A stretch of DNA of 64,000 nt from Psychrobacter sp. BI730 (GTDB lineage: Bacteria; Pseudomonadota; Gammaproteobacteria; Pseudomonadales; Moraxellaceae): the NCBI RefSeq assembly GCF_013414195.1, contig NZ_JAATTV010000017.1, positions 1 to 64,000 on the forward strand, in the 5' to 3' direction. This document shows positions 16,359 to 24,966 of the stretch, in pieces. Under the pieces are notes generated by a model. The model did not search any database. It was not told the DNA's origin and saw only the letters and a program-made list of their open reading frames with translations. Position 1 is the first letter of the stretch; each line of letters begins with the position of its first letter. The translations under genes were made by a program, and so were the position numbers.

Positions 16359-18449
16359 TTACTGCGCTTCCGTTTTTAGTGGCTTATCCAAAGGCACGTT
16401 ATACAATCGCAATGCTTCTTTCATTACATTATGGAAGACAGGGGCGACCGTTAGACCAGCATAAATCTGACCACGCGGGTCTTCGATAAGCATTACGCCT
16501 ACCAGCTTTGGATTGGATGCAGGTGCCATACCAGCAAAGACGTTACGATACTGATCCGTATAGTAACCACCGTCTGGATTGATACGGCGTGACGTACCTG
16601 TCTTACCTGCCACACGATATCCATCAATGGCAGCGGCTTTTGCCGTACCACCAGGCTCAGTCACGCTCTCAAGCATCTGTACAATCGACATTGCCTGCTC
16701 ATGCGCCATAATACGTTTGCTTGGCTGCGACTTATCATCTTTAATTAAAGTTAATGGATGCATGACTCCACCTGCTGCTAGGGCTGAGTACGCCTGTGCA
16801 ACCTGTGCCAATGTCACTTGCAGACCATAACCATAACTGACCGTTGCACGGCGCGAGGTTTCTTTCTCTTTTGGCGTAACGATTAGACCACTGCCCTCAC
16901 CTGGGAACTGCAAAGGTGTCTTTGAGCCAAAGCCAAACTGTCGTTGCATATTACTAATAGCATCGGCTGGCAGTGATAGCGCAATCTTGGTAGAGGCAAC
17001 GTTACTGGATTTTTGTAGTAGCGTGGCCATGTTAATCATGCCCAAATTATTATGATCTCGAATGGTATAGCCACGTACGCGAATCGAACCAGGATTGGTA
17101 TCAATTAAAGTGGTTGGCGTATACTTTCCCGAGTCTAACGCTGCCGCCACGGTAAACGGTTTCATCACCGAACCTGGCTCGAACACATCTAACAGTGCGC
17201 GGTTACGCTGATTTTCACCCGTCATCTCATTAAGGTTGTTCGAGTTAAACGACGGCCATGTCGATAACGCCAATACTTCACCAGTTTGCACGTCAACGAT
17301 CATACCTGTTGACCAGCGTGCTTTTTGTAAGCGTCCAGCTTTTTCTAGCTCTTTATACAGCAAATACTGTAAGCGCGAATCAATCGTCAATGCCACATCT
17401 TTGCCAGGTACTTCTGGCTCGATCTGTTTGATTTCTTTTAGGCTGTTTTGTTTGGCGTCTTTTAGAACCAGTACTTTTCCGTCATCACCTGCCAGATCTT
17501 TTTCGTACTGACGCTCAATACCAGCACGGCCTTCGTAACCGCCTTCAGGATCTTTGGCGTTTTGACCCATAAAGCCCAGCAGCTGCGCATTAGACTGTGG
17601 CTGCGGATAATAACGCTGAAAGAAATTCTTTTCGTAGACGCCAGGGAAATCAAGCGAACTGACGCTTTGGGCAATCTCAGGTGTGACCTTATTAAGCAGT
17701 GGCAAATAGTGCGATCCTGCGCCAGATGGCAAAGCAGCTTTTACCGCTTTCTCATCGGTCACATCGATACTGTCATCAATGGCCGTGACTTTTTTCAACT
17801 CATCGACCGAGATATTGGCAGCAGCGGCTAGCTTTGTCAGGTCCATATTATCTAGACGCTTTTGCATACGCGCCTGTAATTGTGGACTGCTAGGGTTGGT
17901 GATGATAATGCGCTTTAGCTCGTAATATTCACGAGAATAATCATGCGGACTAAACGAAACTGTCGCGAGCGGCGCACTGACTGCAAGCGGTAGATTATTA
18001 CGGTCGGTAATCATACCGCGATAGGATTTTTGGGTGCGCTCACTGGTAATGAGCTCATTGCCTTTGTCTTGATAGAACTGTGCATTAGCAACCTGAATAT
18101 AATAAGCGCGGCTAATCAGTAGCGCTAATATGACCAGCGCTAGACCCCAGACCATACGAAAACGGTTTTTGTCTTGTTCGAAACCACCGAGAGCTGACGC
18201 ACCTGACGCTTTGCTCGAAAAAACCATTTTACTTTTGCGATTTTTTACACTGGTATAAGCGCCTTGGGTGTCGCTTTTTTTGATGCGTCCAAACAATTTT
18301 GCCTTACGATTGCTTGCAGCTTTATCGGGCTTGCTGCTCGTCTGACCAGATTTAGCCGCACTGGCTCGGCGGAGAGGTTTGGTTACCTTGCCGCTGGCTG
18401 GTTTTTTGCTGGTGTTTTTTGCGGTGGATTTAGGCTTTTTCTCACTCAT
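16359..18449 (-). CDS. ftsI: Septal peptidoglycan transpeptidase PBP3 (FtsI)
   Basis: Division-specific class B penicillin-binding protein, anchored in the inner membrane, that crosslinks septal peptidoglycan. Active-site motifs are SVMK (427-430), SSN (481-483) and KTGT (616-619). One membrane helix spans about 99-118, preceded by a very long cytoplasmic tail rich in Lys, Ser and Ala (residues 1-98), so the protein has 696 residues rather than about 590. The ATG overlaps the ftsL stop by 4 nt, as is usual for this gene pair. The tail is a candidate for contacts with other division proteins or DNA/membrane (inference). Confidence 0.97.
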   Translation of the reverse strand: MSEKKPKSTAKNTSKKPASGKVTKPLRRASAAKSGQTSSKPDKAASNRKAKLFGRIKKSDTQGAYTSVKNRKSKMVFSSKASGASALGGFEQDKNRFRMVWGLALVILALLISRAYYIQVANAQFYQDKGNELITSERTQKSYRGMITDRNNLPLAVSAPLATVSFSPHDYSREYYELKRIIITNPSSPQLQARMQKRLDNMDLTKLAAAANISVDELKKVTAIDDSIDVTDEKAVKAALPSGAGSHYLPLLNKVTPEIAQSVSSLDFPGVYEKNFFQRYYPQPQSNAQLLGFMGQNAKDPEGGYEGRAGIERQYEKDLAGDDGKVLVLKDAKQNSLKEIKQIEPEVPGKDVALTIDSRLQYLLYKELEKAGRLQKARWSTGMIVDVQTGEVLALSTWPSFNSNNLNEMTGENQRNRALLDVFEPGSVMKPFTVAAALDSGKYTPTTLIDTNPGSIRVRGYTIRDHNNLGMINMATLLQKSSNVASTKIALSLPADAISNMQRQFGFGSKTPLQFPGEGSGLIVTPKEKETSRRATVSYGYGLQVTLAQVAQAYSALAAGGVMHPLTLIKDDKSQPSKRIMAHEQAMSIVQMLESVTEPGGTAKAAAIDGYRVAGKTGTSRRINPDGGYYTDQYRNVFAGMAPASNPKLVGVMLIEDPRGQIYAGLTVAPVFHNVMKEALRLYNVPLDKPLKTEAQ

Positions 18450-18928
18450 TGTCCTGCCTCCGTCGCTGGTTCTTCAGGAGAAATATCGGTAGAGACACGT
18501 GGCCCGATGACGTCAGATGCATCCTCATCTGAGTCTTCTGTAACCACTGGCACCAATGCAGTTGCGACGCCAGGTTGGATAATCAGCTTATCCTTTAATG
18601 TTGGTGAATACATACCCAACTCAGCAACCGCTCGACTGGCAATCTGCGGAGTGGCGCTAAAGGTCTGCTGCTCAATCAATAGACGCTGATGCTCTACTTG
18701 TAGCTTACGTTCTTGTTTTTTCATGTCTTGCAAGGTTTTGTAGTCCTGATGATATTGCTGAACTTCTTCGGCAGTTTTGATACCACTCCATACAATCGTG
18801 GCTGCCAATAGCAGTAGCACGACCACATAAATGCTCACCACATTAAATCGGCGCACGAACAGCTCGCCGACATCGGTATTATAAGGTGTAGCAGTGCGGC
18901 GATTCGCAGGTTTGTCAGATATTGCCAT
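18446..18928 (-). CDS. ftsL: Cell division protein FtsL
   Basis: Small bitopic division protein of 160 residues. A cytoplasmic N-terminus of about 30 residues with RRFNV precedes one membrane helix (about 33-53), then a periplasmic coiled coil (VQQYHQDYKTLQDMKKQER, continuing to about residue 95) and a C-terminal FtsL-type end (ELGMYSPTLKDKLIIQPG). The tail after about 125 is acidic and Ser/Thr-rich and longer than in E. coli FtsL (121 residues). It should form a complex with FtsB/FtsQ and FtsI/FtsW at the septum. The identification rests on position between rsmH and ftsI plus topology, since FtsL sequences diverge strongly. Confidence 0.93.
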   Translation of the reverse strand: MAISDKPANRRTATPYNTDVGELFVRRFNVVSIYVVVLLLLAATIVWSGIKTAEEVQQYHQDYKTLQDMKKQERKLQVEHQRLLIEQQTFSATPQIASRAVAELGMYSPTLKDKLIIQPGVATALVPVVTEDSDEDASDVIGPRVSTDISPEEPATEAGQ

Positions 18929-19360
18929 GACGATCTCAAAAAAGTGAACGTAAACGATAGAGTAGATAACGGATTGCGAAAGATGAACGTGTCATTATTC
19001 GGTCATACCATCGATAAATATAAAACCAAAGACACTTATAAATGTAAAAACTAAACTCAAAAAACCGAATGTAAAAAACACATTCAATAGCTAATATATT
19101 CAGGAGCCATAAGTCATCACAACTCATGGCTATCAATAGGTCATACCAAAACCAAACACGTTGCATGGCTGTACTACATATAAAGCCACTCAACTATTAA
19201 GCAGATAAAAACCAACTGCTGAGCCTAACAGACAATATTTACAGATTTTTAACAGTGGCGTAGCCATTAGGACATTTGCGCATCATTTAGACAAACATTA
19301 GCAATCTTAGACTACTCAATAATCATATTCGACTATGACTTATGCCGTCATGATGTTCTT
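18929..19360. other. Unusually long rsmH-ftsL spacer
   Basis: A 432-nt AT-rich stretch separates rsmH from ftsL, which in most bacteria overlap or lie a few bases apart. It contains one 85-codon minus-strand open frame (18936-19193) with many aromatic and Cys residues and no good ribosome-binding site; I do not regard it as a gene. The spacer may hold a separate promoter for ftsL-ftsI-murE-murF-mraY. Confidence 0.55.
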
Positions 19361-20512
19361 CTATAGCCCTGTTGCCTGCTCATAAGTTGTGTCAGTACGC
19401 GTTGCCATACGCAGCCATGCACTACGCGCGCGCGGGTTTTGACTCGTTTCAGCTTTGCTTGGGCCAACACGTTTCGGCTTGCTAAAATAGCGCGGGCGAT
19501 TCGGCGGCATTGGCAGGTTTTCGTCTTCTGGATACTGCCCTTTGCTATGTCGCTGCAAGAACTGCTTGATACGGCGATCTTCTAATGAGTGAAAACTAAT
19601 GACTGCAAGCTGTCCACCTGACTTTAAGATAGGAATACTTTGCGCTAAAAAGTCATCAACATCGCCCAGCTCATTGTTAATAAAAATACGCATGGCTTGA
19701 AAGCTTTGTGTGGCTGGATGTTTACCGCGTTGCCAGTTGGGATGCGCTACTTTGATCACTTCTGCCAATTCAAGCGTAGACTCGTAGCTCTCCATCTGTT
19801 TGATAGCGCGTGCAATACGGCGGCTATGACGCTCTTCGCCAAACTCATAAAGCACATTGGCCAACGTTTCATCATCGACTGTTTCGAGCCATTCGGCAAC
19901 TGACTGGCCACGACTGGTGTCCATACGCATGTCTACTGCCCCGTCACGCATAAAGCTAAAGCCGCGACTACCGTCATCAATCTGCGGTGATGAAATGCCC
20001 AAATCCGCCATCAAGCCATCAACTTCACTGATGCCCATAGCAGCCAGACTGTCGGTCAACGTCGCAAAACTATCATGCACCACACGCACACGGCTGTCTT
20101 TGCTTGCCAGCTCTTGCGCCACGCTGATGGCTGTCGGATCTTTGTCAAAGACAATCAGTGTGGCGTCATCTGCGAGTTGACTTAATAGCAGTCGGCTATG
20201 GCCGCCACGGCCAAAGGTCGCATCAACATAGATACCACTTATATTTAAGCTATTTTGGTCGCCTTCTTTTTGCTTAGGCAAGGATTTTACACCCAGTACT
20301 GCTGCGACAGTCTCTTGCAGCAGCACCGCATCATGGACAAAACTTAATTCATCAGACGTGATATCGCCCTCATGACGGGCGTGAGTAACATCCAGATCGA
20401 CATCTTGCGTAGACGCATCCTTTATAACAGAAGGATTGGACACTGACTCAGAGAGATCAGCGGCGGCAGAAGGACTGGCTTTCGATTTTGGCTTAGACTT
20501 TGATAGGGACAC
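19361..20512 (-). CDS. rsmH: 16S rRNA (cytosine(1402)-N4)-methyltransferase
   Basis: SAM-dependent enzyme (MraW) that methylates N4 of C1402 in 16S rRNA. The N-terminal signature HDAVLLQETVAAV is followed by the SAM-binding VDATFGRGGHSRLLL, DLGISSPQIDDGSRGFSFMRDGAVDMRMD, and late ISFHSLEDRRIKQFL, all characteristic. From an ATG at 20605 the protein would have 414 residues; the GTG at 20512 gives 383. Even then about 65 Ser/Lys/Asp-rich residues precede the conserved start, so an extra leader is likely. The first gene of this dcw cluster; no mraZ lies upstream, where gltX runs in the opposite direction. Confidence 0.93.
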   Translation of the reverse strand: MSLSKSKPKSKASPSAAADLSESVSNPSVIKDASTQDVDLDVTHARHEGDITSDELSFVHDAVLLQETVAAVLGVKSLPKQKEGDQNSLNISGIYVDATFGRGGHSRLLLSQLADDATLIVFDKDPTAISVAQELASKDSRVRVVHDSFATLTDSLAAMGISEVDGLMADLGISSPQIDDGSRGFSFMRDGAVDMRMDTSRGQSVAEWLETVDDETLANVLYEFGEERHSRRIARAIKQMESYESTLELAEVIKVAHPNWQRGKHPATQSFQAMRIFINNELGDVDDFLAQSIPILKSGGQLAVISFHSLEDRRIKQFLQRHSKGQYPEDENLPMPPNRPRYFSKPKRVGPSKAETSQNPRARSAWLRMATRTDTTYEQATGL

Positions 20513-20634
20513 AAACAACTCAATAGATGACGACCGTACTGGCCAGTAATTAGATGAAAATAAACAAGTTATGACTTGCTTAGCATTATTATCGCAAGGA
20601 TACACCTGTAGTCAAGCACTAGAAGGGCTTTTCA

Positions 20635-20663
20635 TTAAAAATATCACATGTCTCTGTTATACT
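20635..20663 (+). promoter_or_regulatory. Candidate extended -10 promoter for gltX
   Basis: TATACT (20658-20663) preceded by TG one base upstream makes an extended -10 element. The -35 position 17 bp upstream reads TTAAAA, a weak match. It lies about 100 nt before the gltX ATG in the divergent rsmH-gltX spacer. Confidence 0.4.
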
Positions 20664-20762
20664 AGCGCTATATTTTACGCTATTTCTTAACATCGACTTC
20701 ATATCTTTCATCGCTATTTATACTGATAGCTTATATCGATAGCAAACTTTGAGACTTTTATC

Positions 20763-22286
20763 ATGCAAACCTCTACTGACAGCACGCGCCCTGTACGTAC
20801 GCGTATCGCCCCATCACCAACTGGCTTCCCACACGTAGGTACTGCCTATATTGCCCTGTTTAACTTGGCTTTTGCCAAAGCTCACGGCGGCGAATTCATC
20901 TTACGTATCGAAGACACTGATCAGACTCGCTCGACTGAGCAATCAGAACAAATGATTTTGGACGCCCTACGTTGGGTTGGTCTGGATTGGAGCGAGGGCC
21001 CAGATATTGGCGGCCCACACGCCCCTTATCGTCAGAGCGAGCGTAGCGATATCTACAAAAAGCACGCCGAGATACTCATAGAAAAAGACCATGCGTTCCG
21101 CTGTTTTTGTACCAGTGAAGAGTTAGACGCTATGCGTGCTGAGCAAATGGCCAATGGCGAAACCCCACGTTATGATGGTCGCTGCGCTCATCTTGCTCCA
21201 GAAAAAACTGAGCAATTGGTAAGCGAGGGCAAACCGCATGTGATTCGTATGCGTGTACCGGCCGAAGGCACTTGTCAGGTACAAGACATGTTACGTGGCA
21301 CCGTTGAGTTCCCTTGGACTCAAGTCGATATGCAAGTACTGCTAAAAACAGACGGCATGCCAACGTATCATTTAGCCAACGTCGTTGATGACCACTTGAT
21401 GGAAATCACCCACGTCATGCGCGGTGAAGAATGGCTGAACTCTGCGCCTAAGCATCAACTGCTATATGATTATTTTGGTTGGGAAATGCCAACGCTTTGC
21501 CACATGCCGCTACTGCGTAACCCAGATAAGTCAAAACTGTCTAAGCGTAAAAACCCAACCTCTATCACCTACTATCGTGATGCAGGCGTGCTACCTGAAG
21601 CGCTGCTAAACTATCTCGGTCGTATGGGCTACTCAATGCCCAATGATGCTGAGCAGTTTACGCTAGAAGAAATGATTGCCAGCTTTGACATTCAGCGTGT
21701 GTCGCTTGGTGGCCCTATCTTCGATATCGAAAAGCTAAACTGGCTCAATGCAGAATGGCTACGTGCGCTTAGCCCTGAAGAGCTAAAGAATAAAATCCTT
21801 GAGTGGGCCAGCAACAGTGACAAGCTAACCGCTATCGCAGCGGCGATTCAGCCACGTATCGAGCTATTGTCTGATGCGGTTAATTGGGGTGGTTTCTACT
21901 TCCAAAACCTACCTGACATCAATGCTGAGAGCTTCACTCATAAATCACTCACCCCTGAGCAAATTATCGAGATGCTGCAATTAGCGCTTTGGCAATTAGA
22001 AGTCTTACCAACGTGGTCAGAAGAAAATATCTACGCCACGCTAAAAGGCCTTGCTGCGCATCTAGATATTAAGATGCGTGACTTTATGGCGCCGTTCTTT
22101 ATCGCTATCGCTGGTAGCACCTCATCGACGCCAGTCATGAACTCTATGGCGATTATCGGCGCTGACATGACCTTGACTCGCTTGCGTCACGCCGTTGATG
22201 TATTAGGTGGCCTCGGTAAAAAGAAACTGAAAAAACTTGAGAAACAAGCGGCAGAATTGCCAGACTTTTTGGCTGCTGCTGAGTAG
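20763..22286 (+). CDS. gltX: Glutamate--tRNA ligase
   Basis: Class I aminoacyl-tRNA synthetase of 507 residues that charges tRNA with glutamate. The HIGH-type motif is [13 protein letters not shown] near the N-terminus, and the KMSKS-type motif is KLSKRKN. Other family blocks are [21 protein letters not shown] and YDGRCAH, then the C-terminal anticodon-binding region. The ATG at 20763 places the catalytic domain at the expected position. It is monocistronic, ends at its own terminator, and lies about 1.5 kb from the tRNA-Glu gene at 23845. Confidence 0.98.
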   Translation: MQTSTDSTRPVRTRIAPSPTGFPHVGTAYIALFNLAFAKAHGGEFILRIEDTDQTRSTEQSEQMILDALRWVGLDWSEGPDIGGPHAPYRQSERSDIYKKHAEILIEKDHAFRCFCTSEELDAMRAEQMANGETPRYDGRCAHLAPEKTEQLVSEGKPHVIRMRVPAEGTCQVQDMLRGTVEFPWTQVDMQVLLKTDGMPTYHLANVVDDHLMEITHVMRGEEWLNSAPKHQLLYDYFGWEMPTLCHMPLLRNPDKSKLSKRKNPTSITYYRDAGVLPEALLNYLGRMGYSMPNDAEQFTLEEMIASFDIQRVSLGGPIFDIEKLNWLNAEWLRALSPEELKNKILEWASNSDKLTAIAAAIQPRIELLSDAVNWGGFYFQNLPDINAESFTHKSLTPEQIIEMLQLALWQLEVLPTWSEENIYATLKGLAAHLDIKMRDFMAPFFIAIAGSTSSTPVMNSMAIIGADMTLTRLRHAVDVLGGLGKKKLKKLEKQAAELPDFLAAAE

Positions 22287-22378
22287 TACTGCTGGAGCTT
22301 TCATTATTAAAAATCACCTAAACTCCTACTCGTCGAAACATTCTTGAAAGAAGTTTATTCTGTAAATTAAGATTAATT

Positions 22379-22415
22379 AGCGTGGGTTTTGCAATAGCAA
22401 AATTCACGCTTTTTC
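22379..22415 (+). terminator. Terminator of gltX
   Basis: A 14-bp stem with two G-T pairs (AGCGTGGGTTTTGC at 22379-22392, GCAAAATTCACGCT at 22397-22410) has a 4-nt loop and is followed by a T-run. It lies about 95 nt past the gltX stop. Confidence 0.85.
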
Positions 22416-22506
22416 TTATCAAAAATTTGAGTTTCTCAATAAAACTAAAATGTTGTAGACTCTTACCTAAGCCTTACATATTTTAATTCATTTGGAGATG
22501 AAAAAT

Positions 22507-23016
22507 TTGAAAATTACAAAGCTGTTAATATCATTATTTCTAGGCAGTATGATTTCAACACAAAGTTATGCCACAGAAATCGAAAGATATGTGTCTTGGG
22601 ATGACCTTAAAAATGGTAAAGCATTAATTGAGTATAAGAGTGACTATGATGACGAAGTTAAGTATTTTGAAGCTGAGATCAATCACTCAAGAACAGGAAA
22701 TCAAAGAATCTATTTTACTGATCATTCTTCCTTAGGAAATAGTACTTGCAGCTATGAAAGTACTATTCCTAAAAATAGTACGATTATATTTAATGGACAA
22801 GCTGTAAAAATGTTGCAGTGGTGTAAAAAGTATAATGATACAGGTAATTTCTATCTAAGTATGACTCCTGAAACAGATCGTGGACATAGTTACGTTGTTA
22901 ACCTGTTTAAGATAGCTATCTCACCTATTGAGATTCAGTTTAATAATGAAAAAACATACTTTCCTGTAATAGGCTTTACTAAAGCATGGAATAGTGCCGG
23001 TGGTAATGCTATCTAA
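22507..23016 (+). CDS. Hypothetical secreted protein
   Basis: Small exported protein of about 170 residues. Three starts are possible: TTG 22492, ATG 22498 and TTG 22507. The GGAG at 22494-22497 is correctly spaced (9 nt) only for the TTG at 22507, so that start is preferred with reserve. A Sec signal peptide (KITKLLISLFLGSMISTQSYA) ends after SYA. The mature part is polar, with two Cys (in STCSYES and LQWCKKY) that could form a disulphide. I do not recognise the family. The gene is noticeably richer in A and T than its neighbours, which could reflect recent acquisition. Confidence 0.65.
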   Translation: MKITKLLISLFLGSMISTQSYATEIERYVSWDDLKNGKALIEYKSDYDDEVKYFEAEINHSRTGNQRIYFTDHSSLGNSTCSYESTIPKNSTIIFNGQAVKMLQWCKKYNDTGNFYLSMTPETDRGHSYVVNLFKIAISPIEIQFNNEKTYFPVIGFTKAWNSAGGNAI

Positions 23017-23132
23017 TAGTCTATTTCGAATAGTATGTTTGTAAAACTCACAAGTTCTAGATAAGAACCTATAAAATAGATGGGCTGTATATTTTATAAC
23101 TCACTAAACCTTCTTATGAACTGGAAACAAAC

Positions 23133-23498
23133 ATGGCCGCAAAAACCGTCACAATAGAAAGCAAAGACTATGTCTTTAACACGCTAAAAGAAGCCCAAAA
23201 ATATTATGATGCCATCGTAAAGGAGCTTTTTGATGCAACTCTAACCCTGACCAAGGGCCAAGACTTCGAAGATTTAAAATGGATATACAGCACTTACTGT
23301 AGTTACACCAAGCATAATCTAGATAAATTGGGCAAATATGACATCATTGGCGTCAAAGGTATAAGAACGATCCGAGAAAAAGGCGGTCAATATATGCCAA
23401 CTGAATGCTGTGCGATTATTTTTTCTGATGGTAGCGAAGAAGAGTTTTATACCGATAAAGCCCTAAAAGAGATTGCACTTAAGCAAAATCCACGCTAA
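23133..23498 (+). CDS. DUF3223-type small protein
   Basis: A 121-residue soluble protein. The sequence F..LKEAQKYYDAI, followed later by GVKGIRTIREKG and CCAIIFSDGSEEEFYTDKAL, matches my memory of DUF3223 proteins, which are related to the plant DCL protein implicated in chloroplast rRNA processing. In bacteria no function is established. No signal peptide or membrane segment. It precedes the tRNA pair but those have their own promoter. Confidence 0.65.
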   Translation: MAAKTVTIESKDYVFNTLKEAQKYYDAIVKELFDATLTLTKGQDFEDLKWIYSTYCSYTKHNLDKLGKYDIIGVKGIRTIREKGGQYMPTECCAIIFSDGSEEEFYTDKALKEIALKQNPR

Positions 23499-23574
23499 TT
23501 TGGGCTTGTTGAGCCTTTAAAACAGGCTAAATCACTTTTTTTTGCATATTTATGAATTATTTTTAAAATAGTGG

Positions 23575-23603
23575 TTGACAAGACTGCCGCTCTTACATAG
23601 AAT
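23575..23603 (+). promoter_or_regulatory. sigma70 promoter of the tRNA genes
   Basis: TTGACA (23575-23580), a 17-bp spacer and TAGAAT (23598-23603) form a near-consensus promoter ending 17 nt before the first base of tRNA-Ala. This is the strongest promoter match I see in the window. Confidence 0.85.
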
Positions 23604-23620
23604 ATGCACACTCTTAGCGA

Positions 23621-23696
23621 GGGGCTATAGCTCAGTTGGTAGAGCACTTGCATGGCATGCAAGGGGTCAACGGTTCGACTCCGTTTAGCTCCACCA
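23621..23696 (+). tRNA. tRNA-Ala(GGC)
   Basis: A 76-nt cloverleaf with encoded CCA. The acceptor stem is GGGGCTA/TAGCTCC (one G-T pair), the D arm contains AGCTCAGTTGGTAGAGC, the anticodon stem CTTGC/GCAAG encloses loop ATGGCAT (anticodon GGC), and the T arm contains GGTTCGACTCC. It is transcribed from the promoter at 23575 and probably co-transcribed with tRNA-Glu, 148 nt downstream. Confidence 0.97.
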
Positions 23697-23844
23697 TACT
23701 TATTTATAGCAACGCTCAGTATTACTGAAACGTAATAATAAATACTCGCTAGTAGGACGATATCAGCACCTAGGCAATGCTTATTTACTAAGCTATCTGA
23801 TATTGTGAAGTACCGTTGTAACCACTGGTTATAACACTCTATGC

Positions 23845-23920
23845 GTCCCCATCGTCTAGAGGCCTAGGACACCGCCCTTTCACGGCGGTAACGGGGGTTC
23901 GAATCCCCCTGGGGACGCCA
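23845..23920 (+). tRNA. tRNA-Glu(UUC)
   Basis: A 76-nt cloverleaf with encoded CCA. The acceptor stem is GTCCCC/GGGGAC, the anticodon stem CCGCC/GGCGG encloses loop CTTTCAC (anticodon TTC), and the T arm is CGGGGGTTCGAATCCCCC. It is the substrate of GltX, encoded 1.5 kb upstream. A terminator follows at 23983. Confidence 0.97.
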
Positions 23921-23982
23921 CTATTCGGCGTCACTTACTAGCACTTTTGCTTAGCATCAGATTAGACTAGTAAGCGAACAAT

Positions 23983-24020
23983 AAAAAAGCCCAGTCATCA
24001 TACGGTGACTGGGCTTTTTT
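23983..24020 (+). terminator. Terminator of the tRNA operon
   Basis: GCCCAGTCA (23989-23997) pairs perfectly with TGACTGGGC (24006-24014), flanked by an A-run and a T-run, with an 8-nt loop. Confidence 0.92.
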
Positions 24021-24212
24021 ATGTCTGTCATTTCTCAACATCCTCTATTCTATTGTCGTTAGCTTATTATTAATCGCTGCTAGCTTACTGTTGATAGCAC
24101 TATTGCCAACCTATCTAATACTCGTTAATATCGACCTGATAAGCATATTTATAAAATACAGCCACATACTATAAATGATGGGGCTTGGCGTGATTAAAGG
24201 GAAGTGATTGCG

Positions 24213-24866
24213 ATGTTTGGTATCGAGAATTATCTAGGGTTTATCTTGGCGGCTATTTTGTTAAACCTAACGCCAGGTACGGATAGCATGTACATCATCA
24301 CCCGTAGTATTTCACAGGGGCAAACAGCAGGGTTTTATTCTGTTCTTGGCATTACTTCGGGTATTTTGGTACATACGTTATTGGCAGCGCTAGGATTGTC
24401 CGTCTTACTTGCCAACTCCCCTACCGCTTTTATGATCGTCAAATATATCGGTGCGGCTTACTTGTGCTATTTGGGTCTAAAAATGCTACTGAGCAAAAAC
24501 TCGAGCTCGATAGCAAACAATTTATCCAAAGATCCGAACGTGACTAGCCGAAAGTCTGTAGATGGTTGGCAAATATATAAGCAAGGTGTGTTGACCAATA
24601 CTTTTAATCCAAAAGTCGCTTTATTTTTCTTGGCGTTCTTCCCGCAGTTTATCGACGCTAGTTATGCTTATGGCATGCTGTCATTTTTGATGTTGGGACT
24701 GACTTTTGCCACCACTGGCTTTATATGGTGCTTGAGTTTGGCACTGCTGGCGTCAAAGTTCAGCAAAAAACTAAGAGAGAATCCAAAAATTGAATCCATG
24801 ATGAATAAAACAAGTGGTGTCGTATTTATGGGGCTAGGAATTAAGCTGTTGACTGAAAAGGCTTGA
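24213..24866 (+). CDS. LysE/RhtB-family amino acid exporter
   Basis: Inner-membrane exporter of 217 residues with about six hydrophobic helices. The N-terminal family motif LLNLTPGTDSMYII, the small-residue-rich GFYSVLGITSGILVHTLLAALG, and FNPKVALFFLAFFPQFI identify the RhtB branch, which exports amino acids such as threonine or homoserine lactone-like compounds. The ATG at 24213 is preferred over the GTG at 24204 because AAGGGA lies about 10 nt before it. The substrate is not known. It is monocistronic. Confidence 0.92.
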   Translation: MFGIENYLGFILAAILLNLTPGTDSMYIITRSISQGQTAGFYSVLGITSGILVHTLLAALGLSVLLANSPTAFMIVKYIGAAYLCYLGLKMLLSKNSSSIANNLSKDPNVTSRKSVDGWQIYKQGVLTNTFNPKVALFFLAFFPQFIDASYAYGMLSFLMLGLTFATTGFIWCLSLALLASKFSKKLRENPKIESMMNKTSGVVFMGLGIKLLTEKA

Positions 24867-24903
24867 AGAGTAAAGTAACAAGAATAAAAAACGTCTTCCA
24901 TAG

Positions 24904-24943
24904 AAAAGCCCAACCCCCTACTTTGACGGAGATTGGGCTTTTT
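24904..24943. terminator. Bidirectional terminator between exporter and acnA
   Basis: AAAAGCCCAA (24904-24913) pairs with TTGGGCTTTT (24933-24942) across an unpaired 19-nt loop. It serves the rightward exporter gene and the leftward acnA gene, which converge here. Confidence 0.8.
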
Positions 24944-24966
24944 GTCATATAAAGCTTAACTAACTA

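Noticed and set aside
18936..19193. 85-codon minus-strand open frame in the rsmH-ftsL gap
   Set aside because: Many Trp, Tyr, Cys and Phe codons, no good ribosome-binding site and no recognisable pattern; more likely chance in AT-rich DNA.
23621..23920. tRNA pair as an integration site or part of an rRNA operon
   Set aside because: Both tRNAs are intact, there is no integrase or repeated tRNA end nearby, and no 16S or 23S sequence flanks them.
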